Source of the DNA: Pseudomonadota bacterium
GTDB lineage: Bacteria; Pseudomonadota; Alphaproteobacteria; Rhizobiales; Pleomorphomonadaceae
Assembly (NCBI GenBank): GCA_023436885.1
Contig: JAEZHI010000051.1
Span: 17,338-81,337, forward strand
DNA length: 64,000 nt
Direction: 5' to 3'
Position numbers and translations under genes: made by a program. Shown here one piece after another: positions 9,156 through 17,355 of this stretch (within the stretch, counting starts at the first letter, position 1; the number at the start of each line of letters is the position of its first letter). The notes below the pieces were generated by a model that did not search any database, was not told the DNA's origin, and saw nothing but the letters and a program-made list of their open reading frames with translations.

Positions 9156-9530
9156 GACAAAACCGAAATCAACTGGCGGCACTGCGCCCTGAACTTGTCT
9201 AGGTCACACTAGACTGATTCATATCTCAGGGAAATTGTGGCGTTGCACGCCCGCCTCACATGAAAAAACCGTACGAATCGAAGTTATTCCGAAGAGATAC
9301 GGATAGGGTTTCCCCCTGATACGGAATAACGCGTAACGCTAAAACTGAGAACCGGAAGCATCTAAATCGAAAAAGAGAAAAAGCAACTACGTAGCCGGCT
9401 CCGTTTGACTTTCATCATTGCTGTTTGCATGGCAGATGCCTATGGAACGCATGATACGGACACATTTCCCCGAGGGTCGCTCGCCTGTGACAGACTTACG
9501 GGGGAACGCCCAACCAAGTGGGGATGGAGC
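9156..9530. other. Divergent intergenic region between ABC importer and [FeFe]-hydrogenase operon
   Basis: These 375 bases separate two divergent operons and must hold both promoters. I found no clear sigma-54 element and no good FNR/FixK box. The notable object is the inverted repeat at 9283-9330, listed separately. An open frame runs in from 9405 in the hydrogenase direction, but the residues before 9531 are unlike the family, so I treat that stretch as untranslated. Confidence 0.5.
9283..9330. promoter_or_regulatory. Inverted repeat with nested direct repeats, candidate operator
   Basis: GTTATTCCG at 9283-9291 and CGGAATAAC at 9322-9330 form a perfect 9-bp inverted repeat with a 30-base spacer. 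Inside it GATACGGA occurs twice in the same orientation, at 9296-9303 and 9318-9325, 22 bases apart, or about two helical turns. It lies midway between the divergent ABC and hydrogenase operons. The spacing suggests two protein-binding sites on one DNA face rather than an RNA hairpin. I do not recognise the cognate regulator. Confidence 0.45.
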
Positions 9531-11531
9531 ATGGCACAGGTTGTTTATGGCGTGTGGGACGGTGTCGTCCACGACTATCGCCAGGGAAAGGCCGTGGAGG
9601 GCGCGACACCTCCCGACCTGAAGGATTTCGAAGTTTTTGACGAGAACAACCCGATCCGCGCCTTCGTCGCCGATCGCGGCTTCTTCGTCTTCGATGAGAA
9701 GGTCAACCTCATCGATACCTTCTGGCAGTATCTCAGCAAAGCGGCGGACGAGTCCTGCGGCAAGTGTACCCCCTGCCGCATGGGCACGGTTCTGGTGCGC
9801 GACGCTCTCGGCGCCATGCGTCGCGGCCTGGAGGGGGATCTCGGCCTCGATGAGATCGCCACCATGGCCGAGCAGATGCGCGCCACCTCGCTCTGCGGCC
9901 TCGGCCAGTCCTGCGGCACCGCGCTCGGCAAGGCCATCGCCGCCTTCCGCGACGAGTTCGAGGCCGAACTCGCCAAGAAGGAGCCGGCCCGCCAACAGCA
10001 TGCCATGAGCTACATGACGGCGCCTTGCATCGAGGCCTGCCCGTCCAAGGTCAACGTTCCCCGCTACATTGACTACATTCGCGACGGCAAGCCCGAGCAC
10101 TCACTCGGCGTCATCCTGCAGAAGTACCCGATGGCCGCCACCTGCAGCCGCGTCTGCGTCCGCTTCTGCGAGGCAGCCTGCCGCCGCAAGATGGTCGACG
10201 AGGCCGTGGGCATCAAGATCCTGAAGCGCTACGTCGCCGAATACCAGACCGGTCCGCATCCGCTGGTGTTCTCCAAGGAGATGATTGCCAACATCCTGCC
10301 GGAAGATCAGCGCGTTGCCGTCGTCGGCGCCGGCCCGGCCGGTGTATCCTGCGCCTATCACCTTCTGATGCGCGGCTATCACGTCGACGTCTACGAGGCT
10401 CAGGGCGAGATGGGCGGTATGGCCGCCATTGGCATCCCATCCTACCGCCTGCCGAAGGATGTTCTCCTCAACGAGATGAACGCCATCACCAAGCTAGGCG
10501 GCCGCTTCTTCTTCAACCAGCGTCTCGGCAAGGACTTCTCGGTCGATGACCTGATGAAGCGCGGCTACAAGTCGGTGTTCCTCGCCCTCGGTTGCCAGGA
10601 AGGCACCAAGATGGGCTGCGAGAACGAAGACACCAGCCTCGTGGGTTACGAGTCCGGCGTCGGCTTCCTGCTCAAGGTTCACGACCACGTCGCTGGCATC
10701 AAGACGCACAACATCGACGGTGAAGTCGTGGTGGTCGGTGGCGGCAACGTCGCCATGGACTGCGTCCGCTCGGCCATCCGCATGGGTGCCAAGAAGGTCC
10801 ACCTCGTCTATCGCCGCACCGAAGCCGACATGCCGGCCGACCACGAGGAAATCGTGGCCGCCCATGCCGAAGGCATCGAGTTCCATGTGCTGACCAACCC
10901 GCTCGCCATTATCTCCGAGGACGGCAAGGTCACCGGCGTCAAGCTCACCAAGATGGAGCAGACGGAGATGGATGCCAAGGGTCGCCGCAACGTTCGGCCG
11001 ATTCCCGGCAGCGAATATGTCATGCCCTGCTCGGTGGTGATCGCCGCCATCGGTCAGCAGGTCGACACCGGCTCGGTCAAGCCCGAAGACGGCGTCGAGA
11101 TGAGCAAGTGGAACTGGGTCGTCGCCAACAAGGAGACGCTGGCCACCTCGCGTCCGGGCGTGTTCGCCGGTGGCGACTGCTACCTCGGCCCGTCGACGCT
11201 GATCGCCGCCATGGCCGACGGTCTCAAGGCCGCTCGCAACATCGACGATTACCTGCGTCGCGGTTCGACCCGCTTCTTCCCGCGCTCTCGCATGCGCAAG
11301 ATCCTGGAGAACAACAAGCTGTTCTCCAACGACTGCATCGAAGTGCCCGTCAAGAACGAGTACCGCGTCCACCATCCGGAACTGTCGCCGGAAGTTCGTA
11401 AGACCATGTTCGGGGAAGTCGAGCAGATCATCAGCTCGGAGGACGCCTACAAGGAGTCCATGCGCTGCATGCGCTGCTACCGCATCTATTCCGTGATCAC
11501 CGAACACTCCATCCCCGAAGGAGCGGCGTGA
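9531..11531 (+). CDS. NuoF-tail/GltD-like NAD(P)H oxidoreductase subunit of the [FeFe] hydrogenase
   Basis: A 666-residue iron-sulfur flavoprotein likely to carry electrons between NAD(P)H and the hydrogenase encoded next. Residues ~60-140 match only the C-terminal [4Fe-4S] domain of NuoF/HydB (ESCGKCTPCRMG with C76, C79, C82, then C122 in SLCGLGQSC); the FMN/NADH-binding part of NuoF is missing. Residues ~165-235 are a GltD/DPYD-type double [4Fe-4S] domain (CIEACP, CSRVCVRFCEAACRR). Then come an FAD fold (VVGAGPAGVSCAYHL at 264-278) and an NAD(P)H fold (VVVGGGNVAMDC), ending with CMRC. The ATG at 9531 gives a normal start. The frame stays open for 42 more codons upstream, but those residues are unlike the family. 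The gap to the hydrogenase gene is 4 bases. HydDB group A2 hydrogenases are, as I recall, defined by a glutamate-synthase-like neighbour of this kind. Confidence 0.85.
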   Translation: MAQVVYGVWDGVVHDYRQGKAVEGATPPDLKDFEVFDENNPIRAFVADRGFFVFDEKVNLIDTFWQYLSKAADESCGKCTPCRMGTVLVRDALGAMRRGLEGDLGLDEIATMAEQMRATSLCGLGQSCGTALGKAIAAFRDEFEAELAKKEPARQQHAMSYMTAPCIEACPSKVNVPRYIDYIRDGKPEHSLGVILQKYPMAATCSRVCVRFCEAACRRKMVDEAVGIKILKRYVAEYQTGPHPLVFSKEMIANILPEDQRVAVVGAGPAGVSCAYHLLMRGYHVDVYEAQGEMGGMAAIGIPSYRLPKDVLLNEMNAITKLGGRFFFNQRLGKDFSVDDLMKRGYKSVFLALGCQEGTKMGCENEDTSLVGYESGVGFLLKVHDHVAGIKTHNIDGEVVVVGGGNVAMDCVRSAIRMGAKKVHLVYRRTEADMPADHEEIVAAHAEGIEFHVLTNPLAIISEDGKVTGVKLTKMEQTEMDAKGRRNVRPIPGSEYVMPCSVVIAAIGQQVDTGSVKPEDGVEMSKWNWVVANKETLATSRPGVFAGGDCYLGPSTLIAAMADGLKAARNIDDYLRRGSTRFFPRSRMRKILENNKLFSNDCIEVPVKNEYRVHHPELSPEVRKTMFGEVEQIISSEDAYKESMRCMRCYRIYSVITEHSIPEGAA

Positions 11532-11535
11532 GACC

Positions 11536-13386
11536 ATGTGCAACGTCGAAACCCTGATCCCCGTCGGCGCTGAGGCCACCATCGGCTTCAAGATCAACGG
11601 CAAGGCCGTCACGGCCTATCCGAACGAAACGATCCTCTCGGCTGCCCGCCGGCACGACTTCTACATTCCGACGCTGTGCGAGCTGGCCGACATCGACCAC
11701 ACGCCCGGCACCTGCCGCGTCTGCCTCGTCGAGATCCAGATGCCCGGCCAGGCCGGCACCCACATGGTGACGGCCTGCAACACGCCGGTGAAGGAAGGCC
11801 TCGCCGTCGAGACGCGCACCAAAAAGGTGCGCGACATGCAGAAGCTGCAGGTCGAACTGTTGATGGCCGACCATCTGCAGGACTGCGCCACGTGCACCCG
11901 CCACGGCTCTTGCGAGCTTCAGGACGTGGCACAGTTCGTCGGCCTCAAGGAAAACCGCTTCTTCGACCCGATCCGTGTCGCTTCTCGCGAAGTCGACACC
12001 TCGTCGCCGGCCATGGTCCGCGACATGACCAAGTGCATTCGCTGCCAGCGCTGCGTCGCGGTCTGCCGCAACTATCAGGAAGTCGATGCGCTGGTGGTCA
12101 CTGGCACCGGCCTCGACACGGCCATCGGCCTGCGTCACGGCAAGAACCAGAAGGACTCCACCTGCGTCACTTGCGGCCAGTGCGTCCTCGTCTGCCCGAC
12201 CGGCGCCCTCGCCGAGAAGGACGAGACCGATCGCGTCCTCGATTATATCTACGATCCGGAGATCACCACCGTTCTCCAGTTCGCGCCGGCCATCCGCGTC
12301 GGCTTCGGCGAGGAATTCGGCATGGCGCCGGGTACCAATGTCGAGGGTCAGATCATCGCCGCCGCCCGCAAGCTCGGCATCGACATCGTGCTCGATACCA
12401 ACTTCGGCGCCGACGTGGTGATCATGGAGGAAGGCACCGAGCTTCTGCATCGCCTCGCCGAGCGCAAGAAGCCGACCATCACCTCCTGCTGCCCGGCCTG
12501 GATCAATTTTGCTGAGATCCACTACCCCGAGCTCCTGTCGATGCTGTCCTCCACTCGCTCGCCGCAGGCGGTCGTTGGCGCCATCGCCAAGTCCTACCTG
12601 CCGGTGAAGATGGGGCTCGACCCGAAGAAGATCCGTGTCATCTCCATCATGCCCTGCACGGCCAAGAAGGACGAGATCGTCCGGCCGCAGCTCGGTGATG
12701 ACGGAATGCCGGACGTCGATGTCGTCCTGACGACACGCGAGTTCGCGCGCCTTCTGAAGCGCGAAGGCCTCGATCTCAGGACAATCGAGCCGTCAACCTT
12801 CGACAACCCCTACATGAGCGAGTACACCGGTGCCGGCGCCATCTTCGGCACCACCGGCGGCGTCATGGAAGCCGCGCTCCGCACCGTCTACAAGGTCGTC
12901 AACGGCAAGGAACTCGACAGGATCGAGTTGACCCAACTGCGCGGCTTCGAGGGCGTTCGCTCGGCTACCGTCGACCTCGGCGGCAACATCGGCGAAGTGA
13001 AGATTGCCATGGCCCACGGCCTCGGCGAGACGCGCGCCCTGATGGAAGCGATCAAGGCCGGTGAAGCCGATTTCGACTTCATCGAGATCATGGCTTGCCC
13101 CGGCGGCTGCGTCGATGGCGGCGGCACGCTCCGCTCCAAGAAGCAATACCTGCCCTACGCCCTCAAGCGGCGCGAGACGATGTTCGGCATCGACCGCAAG
13201 GCCAAGGTGCGTCAGTCGCACAACAATGAACAGGTCAAGGCCCTCTACCGCGACTTCCTGGGGTCGCCGAACTCCGAGAAGGCGCACCACCTCCTCCACA
13301 CGTTCTACAACGACCGCAAGGCTGAGCTGGAACTGACGGTCAAGGAGGTCTGGGGCGAGATCAAAATGAGCACCATGATCTACTAA
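11536..13386 (+). CDS. hydA: [FeFe]-hydrogenase catalytic subunit, group A, multidomain
   Basis: A 616-residue cytoplasmic hydrogenase that makes or oxidises H2 at an H-cluster. Domains in order: a [2Fe-2S] domain (C48, C60, C63, C81), a His-ligated [4Fe-4S] site (H113, C117, C120, C126), two ferredoxin-type [4Fe-4S] clusters (C167/170/173/177 and C210/213/216/220), then the H domain. All three H-cluster signatures are intact: TSCCPAW (C318, the proton-relay Cys; C319, ligand), MPCTAKKDE (C374) and MACPGGCVDGGG (C521, C525). The small-subunit region is fused at the C-terminus. It forms an operon with the GltD-like gene before it. The maturases HydE, HydF and HydG are not in this window. A terminator follows directly. 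Confidence 0.97.
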   Translation: MCNVETLIPVGAEATIGFKINGKAVTAYPNETILSAARRHDFYIPTLCELADIDHTPGTCRVCLVEIQMPGQAGTHMVTACNTPVKEGLAVETRTKKVRDMQKLQVELLMADHLQDCATCTRHGSCELQDVAQFVGLKENRFFDPIRVASREVDTSSPAMVRDMTKCIRCQRCVAVCRNYQEVDALVVTGTGLDTAIGLRHGKNQKDSTCVTCGQCVLVCPTGALAEKDETDRVLDYIYDPEITTVLQFAPAIRVGFGEEFGMAPGTNVEGQIIAAARKLGIDIVLDTNFGADVVIMEEGTELLHRLAERKKPTITSCCPAWINFAEIHYPELLSMLSSTRSPQAVVGAIAKSYLPVKMGLDPKKIRVISIMPCTAKKDEIVRPQLGDDGMPDVDVVLTTREFARLLKREGLDLRTIEPSTFDNPYMSEYTGAGAIFGTTGGVMEAALRTVYKVVNGKELDRIELTQLRGFEGVRSATVDLGGNIGEVKIAMAHGLGETRALMEAIKAGEADFDFIEIMACPGGCVDGGGTLRSKKQYLPYALKRRETMFGIDRKAKVRQSHNNEQVKALYRDFLGSPNSEKAHHLLHTFYNDRKAELELTVKEVWGEIKMSTMIY

Positions 13387-13414
13387 GGTCTGGCGCTTAT
13401 TGATGTTTGGAACC

Positions 13415-13447
13415 GGGCGGCGGGGCAACCTGCCGCCCTCTTTCTTT
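13415..13447 (+). terminator. Rho-independent terminator after hydA
   Basis: GGGCGGC at 13415-13421 pairs with GCCGCCC at 13432-13438 and is followed by TCTTTCTTT. It lies 29 bases after the hydA stop and just before the convergent ketosynthase gene's stop codon, so it closes the [FeFe]-hydrogenase operon. Confidence 0.85.
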
Positions 13448-13457
13448 GAGACACCGG

Positions 13458-14723
13458 TCAGTTGAAGCGGGAGAATACCAGCGCCGCGTTGACGCCACCG
13501 AAGCCAAAGGCATTGGACAGCACATGCTCCACGCCAGCGGCGCGGGCAGCCCCGGTGACCAGATTGAATCCCTCCGCCTCGACCATCGGCTGCTCGATGT
13601 TGAGGCCCGCCGGCAGTATCTGGTGGCGCAGCGCCAGGATCGAAAAGATCGCCTCGATGGCACCAGCCGCACCCAGCATGTGCCCTGTTGCCGACTTGGT
13701 AGAGCTCACGGGCACGCCACCGCCAGCCGCACCGAACACCGACGTAAGAGCGGCAAGTTCCGCCGCGTCGCCCACCGGCGTCGATGTCGCATGAGCGTTC
13801 ACGTAACCGATGGCTTCGGGCTTCAGGCCGGCCATGCCGAGGGCCAGCCGCATGGCGCGCGCTGCCTCGCGCCCATCCGACCAGCCGGCGGTGACGTGAT
13901 GGGCATCCGTGGTCGTGCCATATCCCGACACGATCGCGAGCGGCGTCGCGCCCCGTGCCTCGGCATGCGACAGCTTCTCGATCACCAGGGCCGCTGCGCC
14001 CTCGGACAAAACGAAACCATCATGATCCGCGTCGAACGGCCGCGACGCCCTGGTGGGGTGGTCGTTGAAATTGAACGACAATGCCTTGGCCGCCGTGAAG
14101 CCGCCGATCGCCACAGGGTCGACGCATCCCTCGCTGCCGCCGCAGAGCGCAATGTCCGCCTCACCGTTGCGGATCATCCGCATGGCATCTCCGACAGCCT
14201 GGGCGGATGCGGCACAAGCGGTGACAGGCGCGCCAGAAGGGCCACGAAAGCCGAAGCGAATCGACACCTGGCCGGAGGCAAGATTGGGCAGGAAGGACGG
14301 CACGACGAAGGGCGACAACCGACGAACGCCGTCAGTCCGCACGGTTTCGCTGGCCGCCGTGATCGCCGGCACGCCACCAACGCCGGTGGCAATCACCGTC
14401 GCGGTGCGCATCTGCTCGGCTTCGCTTTCCGGATGCCAAACTGCCTGGGCCAGCGCCTCGAAAGCCGCTGCCATGGCATAGTGAATGAAGAGATCGCTAC
14501 GTCGCAAGTCGCGCGCGTCCATGACTGTCTCGGGATCGAAGCCGCCGGGTTCGTCACGGCCCGGAACGAGGCCGGCAATGCGGCACTTCCAGCCATCGGT
14601 ATCGAAGCGGTCGTTTCGCCGGATGCCACTCTCACCGGCGATCAGGCGCTTCCAGATGTTGTCGACACCGGCGCCCAGCGGGGACACCGCGCCCATACCC
14701 GTCACGACGATCGGCTCTTGCAT
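13458..14723 (-). CDS. Beta-ketoacyl-ACP synthase, FabF-like
   Basis: A 421-residue thiolase-fold condensing enzyme. It extends an acyl-ACP by decarboxylative condensation with malonyl-ACP. The KAS II triad is complete: the nucleophile in TACAASAQA at about residue 167, then NAHATSTPVGD and KSATGHMLGAAG with the two His. GFGGVNAALVF closes the fold. I place the start at ATG 14723, because GGAGG lies 5 bases before it; an in-frame GTG lies 8 codons upstream. It is 68 bases downstream of a marR gene on the same strand and away from any fab cluster, so it is probably a specialised paralogue (FabF- or NodE-like) and not the house-keeping enzyme. The product is unknown. Confidence 0.85.
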   Translation of the reverse strand: MQEPIVVTGMGAVSPLGAGVDNIWKRLIAGESGIRRNDRFDTDGWKCRIAGLVPGRDEPGGFDPETVMDARDLRRSDLFIHYAMAAAFEALAQAVWHPESEAEQMRTATVIATGVGGVPAITAASETVRTDGVRRLSPFVVPSFLPNLASGQVSIRFGFRGPSGAPVTACAASAQAVGDAMRMIRNGEADIALCGGSEGCVDPVAIGGFTAAKALSFNFNDHPTRASRPFDADHDGFVLSEGAAALVIEKLSHAEARGATPLAIVSGYGTTTDAHHVTAGWSDGREAARAMRLALGMAGLKPEAIGYVNAHATSTPVGDAAELAALTSVFGAAGGGVPVSSTKSATGHMLGAAGAIEAIFSILALRHQILPAGLNIEQPMVEAEGFNLVTGAARAAGVEHVLSNAFGFGGVNAALVFSRFN

Positions 14724-14791
14724 GCATGCCTCCATGTGTAGAAGCACTGTGCATATACACTATACGGAGATGAGGCAACCCGCCGCGACCG

Positions 14792-15211
14792 TCAGCGAGA
14801 GAACCGCCTGACGATCTTGAGATAGGTCTCGGTTTCCTCGGGAGAGCTAGTCCCCTTGAGAGTGCTCTGCGCTGCCTGCCATTCGACAATCAATCGATCG
14901 AGCAGAAGCTCGCCCTCTTCGGTGAGTTCGCTAACGCGCGTATTGCCGCCGCCACTATCCACTCGCCGCACCAGTCCCTTTCCTTCAAGCCGGTCCAGGT
15001 TGCGGATCAGGCTGGTCCGATCGAGATGGATACGAGACGAAAGAACTCCAACCGCAGCGCCAGGATTGTAGCGAATAGCTGCAAGCAGCGAGAACTGCTG
15101 CACCGTGACCCCGTACGGCTTCAGCTTGGCGTCATAGCGGCGAAGCAGCGCGCGCGCCGCCGCAACGGTGTTGAGCACGAGGCAGTTCGAAAGATCTTCC
15201 GGCAGAGACAT
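14792..15211 (-). CDS. MarR-family transcriptional regulator
   Basis: A winged-helix DNA-binding protein of 139 residues. The core is KPYGVTVQQFSLLAAIRYNPG followed by the recognition helix region DRTSLIRNLDRLEGKGLVRRV and the wing DSGGGNTRVSELTEEGELLL, the usual MarR order. I start at ATG 15211; the frame is open up to a TTG 12 codons earlier. It is encoded just upstream of the ketosynthase in the same direction and is the obvious candidate to control it. GTGCATATACAC at 14750-14761 in the gap is a near-palindrome that might be its site. The ligand is unknown. Confidence 0.82.
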   Translation of the reverse strand: MSLPEDLSNCLVLNTVAAARALLRRYDAKLKPYGVTVQQFSLLAAIRYNPGAAVGVLSSRIHLDRTSLIRNLDRLEGKGLVRRVDSGGGNTRVSELTEEGELLLDRLIVEWQAAQSTLKGTSSPEETETYLKIVRRFSR

Positions 15212-15262
15212 GAGCCATGCTTGCACGCGCCGCGCAGTCAAAGTCAAGCAGCACAGGGCGCG

Positions 15263-15296
15263 TAAGAAACAGCCCCCGATCGCGAGATCGAGGGCT
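15263..15296 (-). terminator. Rho-independent terminator after leuA
   Basis: Read on the minus strand, AGCCCTCGATC pairs with GATCGGGGGCT (one G-T pair) around a short loop, and GTTTCTT follows. It lies 24 bases past the leuA stop. The stem is symmetrical enough to act weakly in the other direction as well. Confidence 0.75.
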
Positions 15297-15319
15297 CTTT
15301 CCGTAACGAAGAGATCAGG

Positions 15320-17041
15320 TTAGCCGGCATTGAGCTCCAGCACGCGGTTCACCGCCGACACCACCGCCGAAAGCGATGCCGTGACGATATTGGTGTTGAT
15401 GCCAACACCGTGCAGCTTGCCGCCCGGATGCTTCAGCTCGACATAGGCGATGGCCGAGGCGTCGGAGCCTTGCTGCAGCGAATGCTCGGAATAATCGGCC
15501 ACCGAAACGGGAATGCCGATGTAGACCGACAGTGCATGCACGAAGCCGTCGATCGGACCATTGCCGTGGCCCTCGATGGTGCGTTGAATGCCGCCATCAA
15601 CAATCTCGGCCACGCAAATGCGCCGTCCCTTCACTTCCGTGTCCGGGAAGGTGTGGTGGTCGACGAACTTGAGCCGACCTTCCGGTTGGTCGACGTAGAG
15701 CTGCATGAAGCGCTCGTAGATGCGCTGCGAACTGAGCTCGCGGCCCTCACGGTCGGTGATCGCCTGGATCTCCTCGCGGAACTCTACCTGTAACGCCCGA
15801 GGCAGGTTGATGCCGTGGTCGTTCTGCATCAGGTAGGCGATGCCACCCTTGCCCGACTGCGAGTTGATGCGGATGATCGCCTCATAGGAGCGGCCGACGT
15901 CCTGCGGATCGATCGGCAGGTAGGGCACTTCCCAGACGCCGCTGTTCGACGTCTTCATCGCCTTGAGGCCCTTGTTGATGGCGTCCTGATGCGAGCCGGA
16001 GAAGGCGGTGTAGACCAGCTCGCCGACGTAAGGATGCCGCTCGGGCACCTTCATCTGGTTCGAATATTCGAACACGTCGCGGATGCGCTCGATGTTCGAA
16101 CAGTCGAGACCGGGATCGACGCCCTGTGTGAACATGTTGAGCGCCATGGTGACGACGTCGACGTTGCCCGTGCGCTCGCCGTTGCCGAACAGCGTGCCCT
16201 CGACGCGGTCGGCGCCAGCCATCAGCGCCAGCTCGGCGGCGGCGACACCGGTGCCGCGGTCGTTGTGCGGATGCAGCGAGATCAGCACCGAGTCGCGGCG
16301 GTCGATGTTCCGGCTCATCCACTCGATCTGGTCGGCGTAAACGTTCGGCGTCGCCATCTCGACGGTCGACGGCAAATTGAGGATCAGCTTGTTCTCGGGG
16401 GTCGGCTTGATGACTTCGATCACCGCGTTGGAGATCTCCAACGCCACTTCCAGTTCGGTGCCGGTGAAGCTCTCCGGCGAATACTCGAAGCGGAAGCCAC
16501 CACCGGCCTTGGCCGCCATGTCGGCGATCAGCTTGGCGCCATCGACCGCGATCTGCTTGATACCGGCGACGTCCTTGCCGAACACCACGCGCCGCTGCAG
16601 ATTGCTGGTGGAATTGTAGAAATGGACGATCGGCCGCTTGGCGCCCTGCAGCGCTTCAAAGGTGCGGACGATCAGCTCGGGACGACACTGAACCAGGACC
16701 TGCAGCGACACATCGTCCGGTGCGCCGCCTTCCTCCACGCACCAGCGGGCGAAGTCGAAGTCGGTCTGCGAGGCCGAGGGAAAGCCGATCTCGATTTCCT
16801 TGAAGCCCATCTCGAGCAGCAAACGGAACATATGGGCCTTGCGGTCGTGCCCCATGGGATCGACCAGCGCCTGATTACCATCGCGCAGGTCGACCGAGCA
16901 CCAGATCGGCGCCTTGTCGATCACCTTGCTCGGCCATGTGCGGTCCTTGAGGTTGATCGGCGTGAAAGGGCGATACTTGGTGGATGCCTGGGGCATGCCT
17001 ACTCTGTCGCGGCCCGCTCCGTTCTGAAATGTATCGGTCAT
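15320..17041 (-). CDS. leuA: 2-isopropylmalate synthase
   Basis: Catalyses the first committed step of leucine synthesis, joining acetyl-CoA and 2-oxoisovalerate to give 2-isopropylmalate. The 573-residue protein is of the longer LeuA type. The HMGL-like barrel starts with WCSVDLRDGNQALVDPM at about 48-63, whose Arg-Asp pair handles substrate and metal. SLHPHNDRGTGVAAAELAL carries the metal-binding His pair. The C-terminal ~130 residues form the LeuA dimerisation domain for leucine feedback (GPIDGFVHAL, YIGIPVSVADYSEHS). It stands alone, away from leuB and leuC at 54.7-57.8 kb. A promoter and a candidate leucine-codon leader peptide lie upstream, pointing to translation-coupled attenuation. 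Confidence 0.96.
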   Translation of the reverse strand: MTDTFQNGAGRDRVGMPQASTKYRPFTPINLKDRTWPSKVIDKAPIWCSVDLRDGNQALVDPMGHDRKAHMFRLLLEMGFKEIEIGFPSASQTDFDFARWCVEEGGAPDDVSLQVLVQCRPELIVRTFEALQGAKRPIVHFYNSTSNLQRRVVFGKDVAGIKQIAVDGAKLIADMAAKAGGGFRFEYSPESFTGTELEVALEISNAVIEVIKPTPENKLILNLPSTVEMATPNVYADQIEWMSRNIDRRDSVLISLHPHNDRGTGVAAAELALMAGADRVEGTLFGNGERTGNVDVVTMALNMFTQGVDPGLDCSNIERIRDVFEYSNQMKVPERHPYVGELVYTAFSGSHQDAINKGLKAMKTSNSGVWEVPYLPIDPQDVGRSYEAIIRINSQSGKGGIAYLMQNDHGINLPRALQVEFREEIQAITDREGRELSSQRIYERFMQLYVDQPEGRLKFVDHHTFPDTEVKGRRICVAEIVDGGIQRTIEGHGNGPIDGFVHALSVYIGIPVSVADYSEHSLQQGSDASAIAYVELKHPGGKLHGVGINTNIVTASLSAVVSAVNRVLELNAG

Positions 17042-17192
17042 GATGCTATCACTCGTCTCTGGCTGACGCCTTGAGCCGACCGCGTCGTTGCAGCGACGTC
17101 GATATGCGGCGTTAGGCGCAATTGGTCATGCAATGGGGTTGAAACGAGAGAGCTCATGGCCAGCGGCGGGCTATCGGCCGCCGGGCGCTCCC

Positions 17193-17246
17193 TCACTGGA
17201 CCCGGCAACCGCTGATAAGGCCGAGACGAAGAAGCGAGCCGAGCAT
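17193..17246 (-). CDS. Candidate leuA leader peptide with clustered Leu codons
   Basis: A 17-codon reading frame, MLGSLLRLGLISGCRVQ, with five Leu codons in ten positions (CTC, CTT CTT, CTC, CTT). It starts 68 bases downstream of the predicted transcript start and ends 151 bases before leuA. Directly after it CGGCGG and CCGCCG can form a stem, while TCGGCC inside the Leu-codon stretch can instead pair with GGCCGA in that stem's loop. Alternative pairings of this sort are what ribosome-stalling attenuators need. A run of U after the stem is not clear, and the ribosome site is poor, so the mechanism is inference. Confidence 0.5.
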   Translation of the reverse strand: MLGSLLRLGLISGCRVQ

Positions 17247-17322
17247 CCGTGCGCGGTCCCCGGGGGCGGTGCCCTCGGCAGAGATCTGGCGCGAGATGTC
17301 AGACGTCGTAGTCATGAGAAGG

Positions 17323-17351
17323 GCTATACCCGTAGAAATGCGGCCTGACAA
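17323..17351 (-). promoter_or_regulatory. Sigma-70-type promoter for leuA
   Basis: On the minus strand, TTGTCA (17346-17351) and TATAGC (17323-17328) are spaced by exactly 17 bases, matching the consensus at 5 and 4 of 6 positions. It sits just past the ubiX stop codon. Transcription would begin near 17314-17316, leaving a leader of roughly 270 bases before leuA. Confidence 0.6.
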
Positions 17352-17355
17352 GGCC

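Noticed and set aside
13407..14741. 444-codon plus-strand frame opposite the ketosynthase
   Set aside because: It is the antisense shadow of a clear FabF-like gene; the translation is Arg/His-rich and without family motifs.
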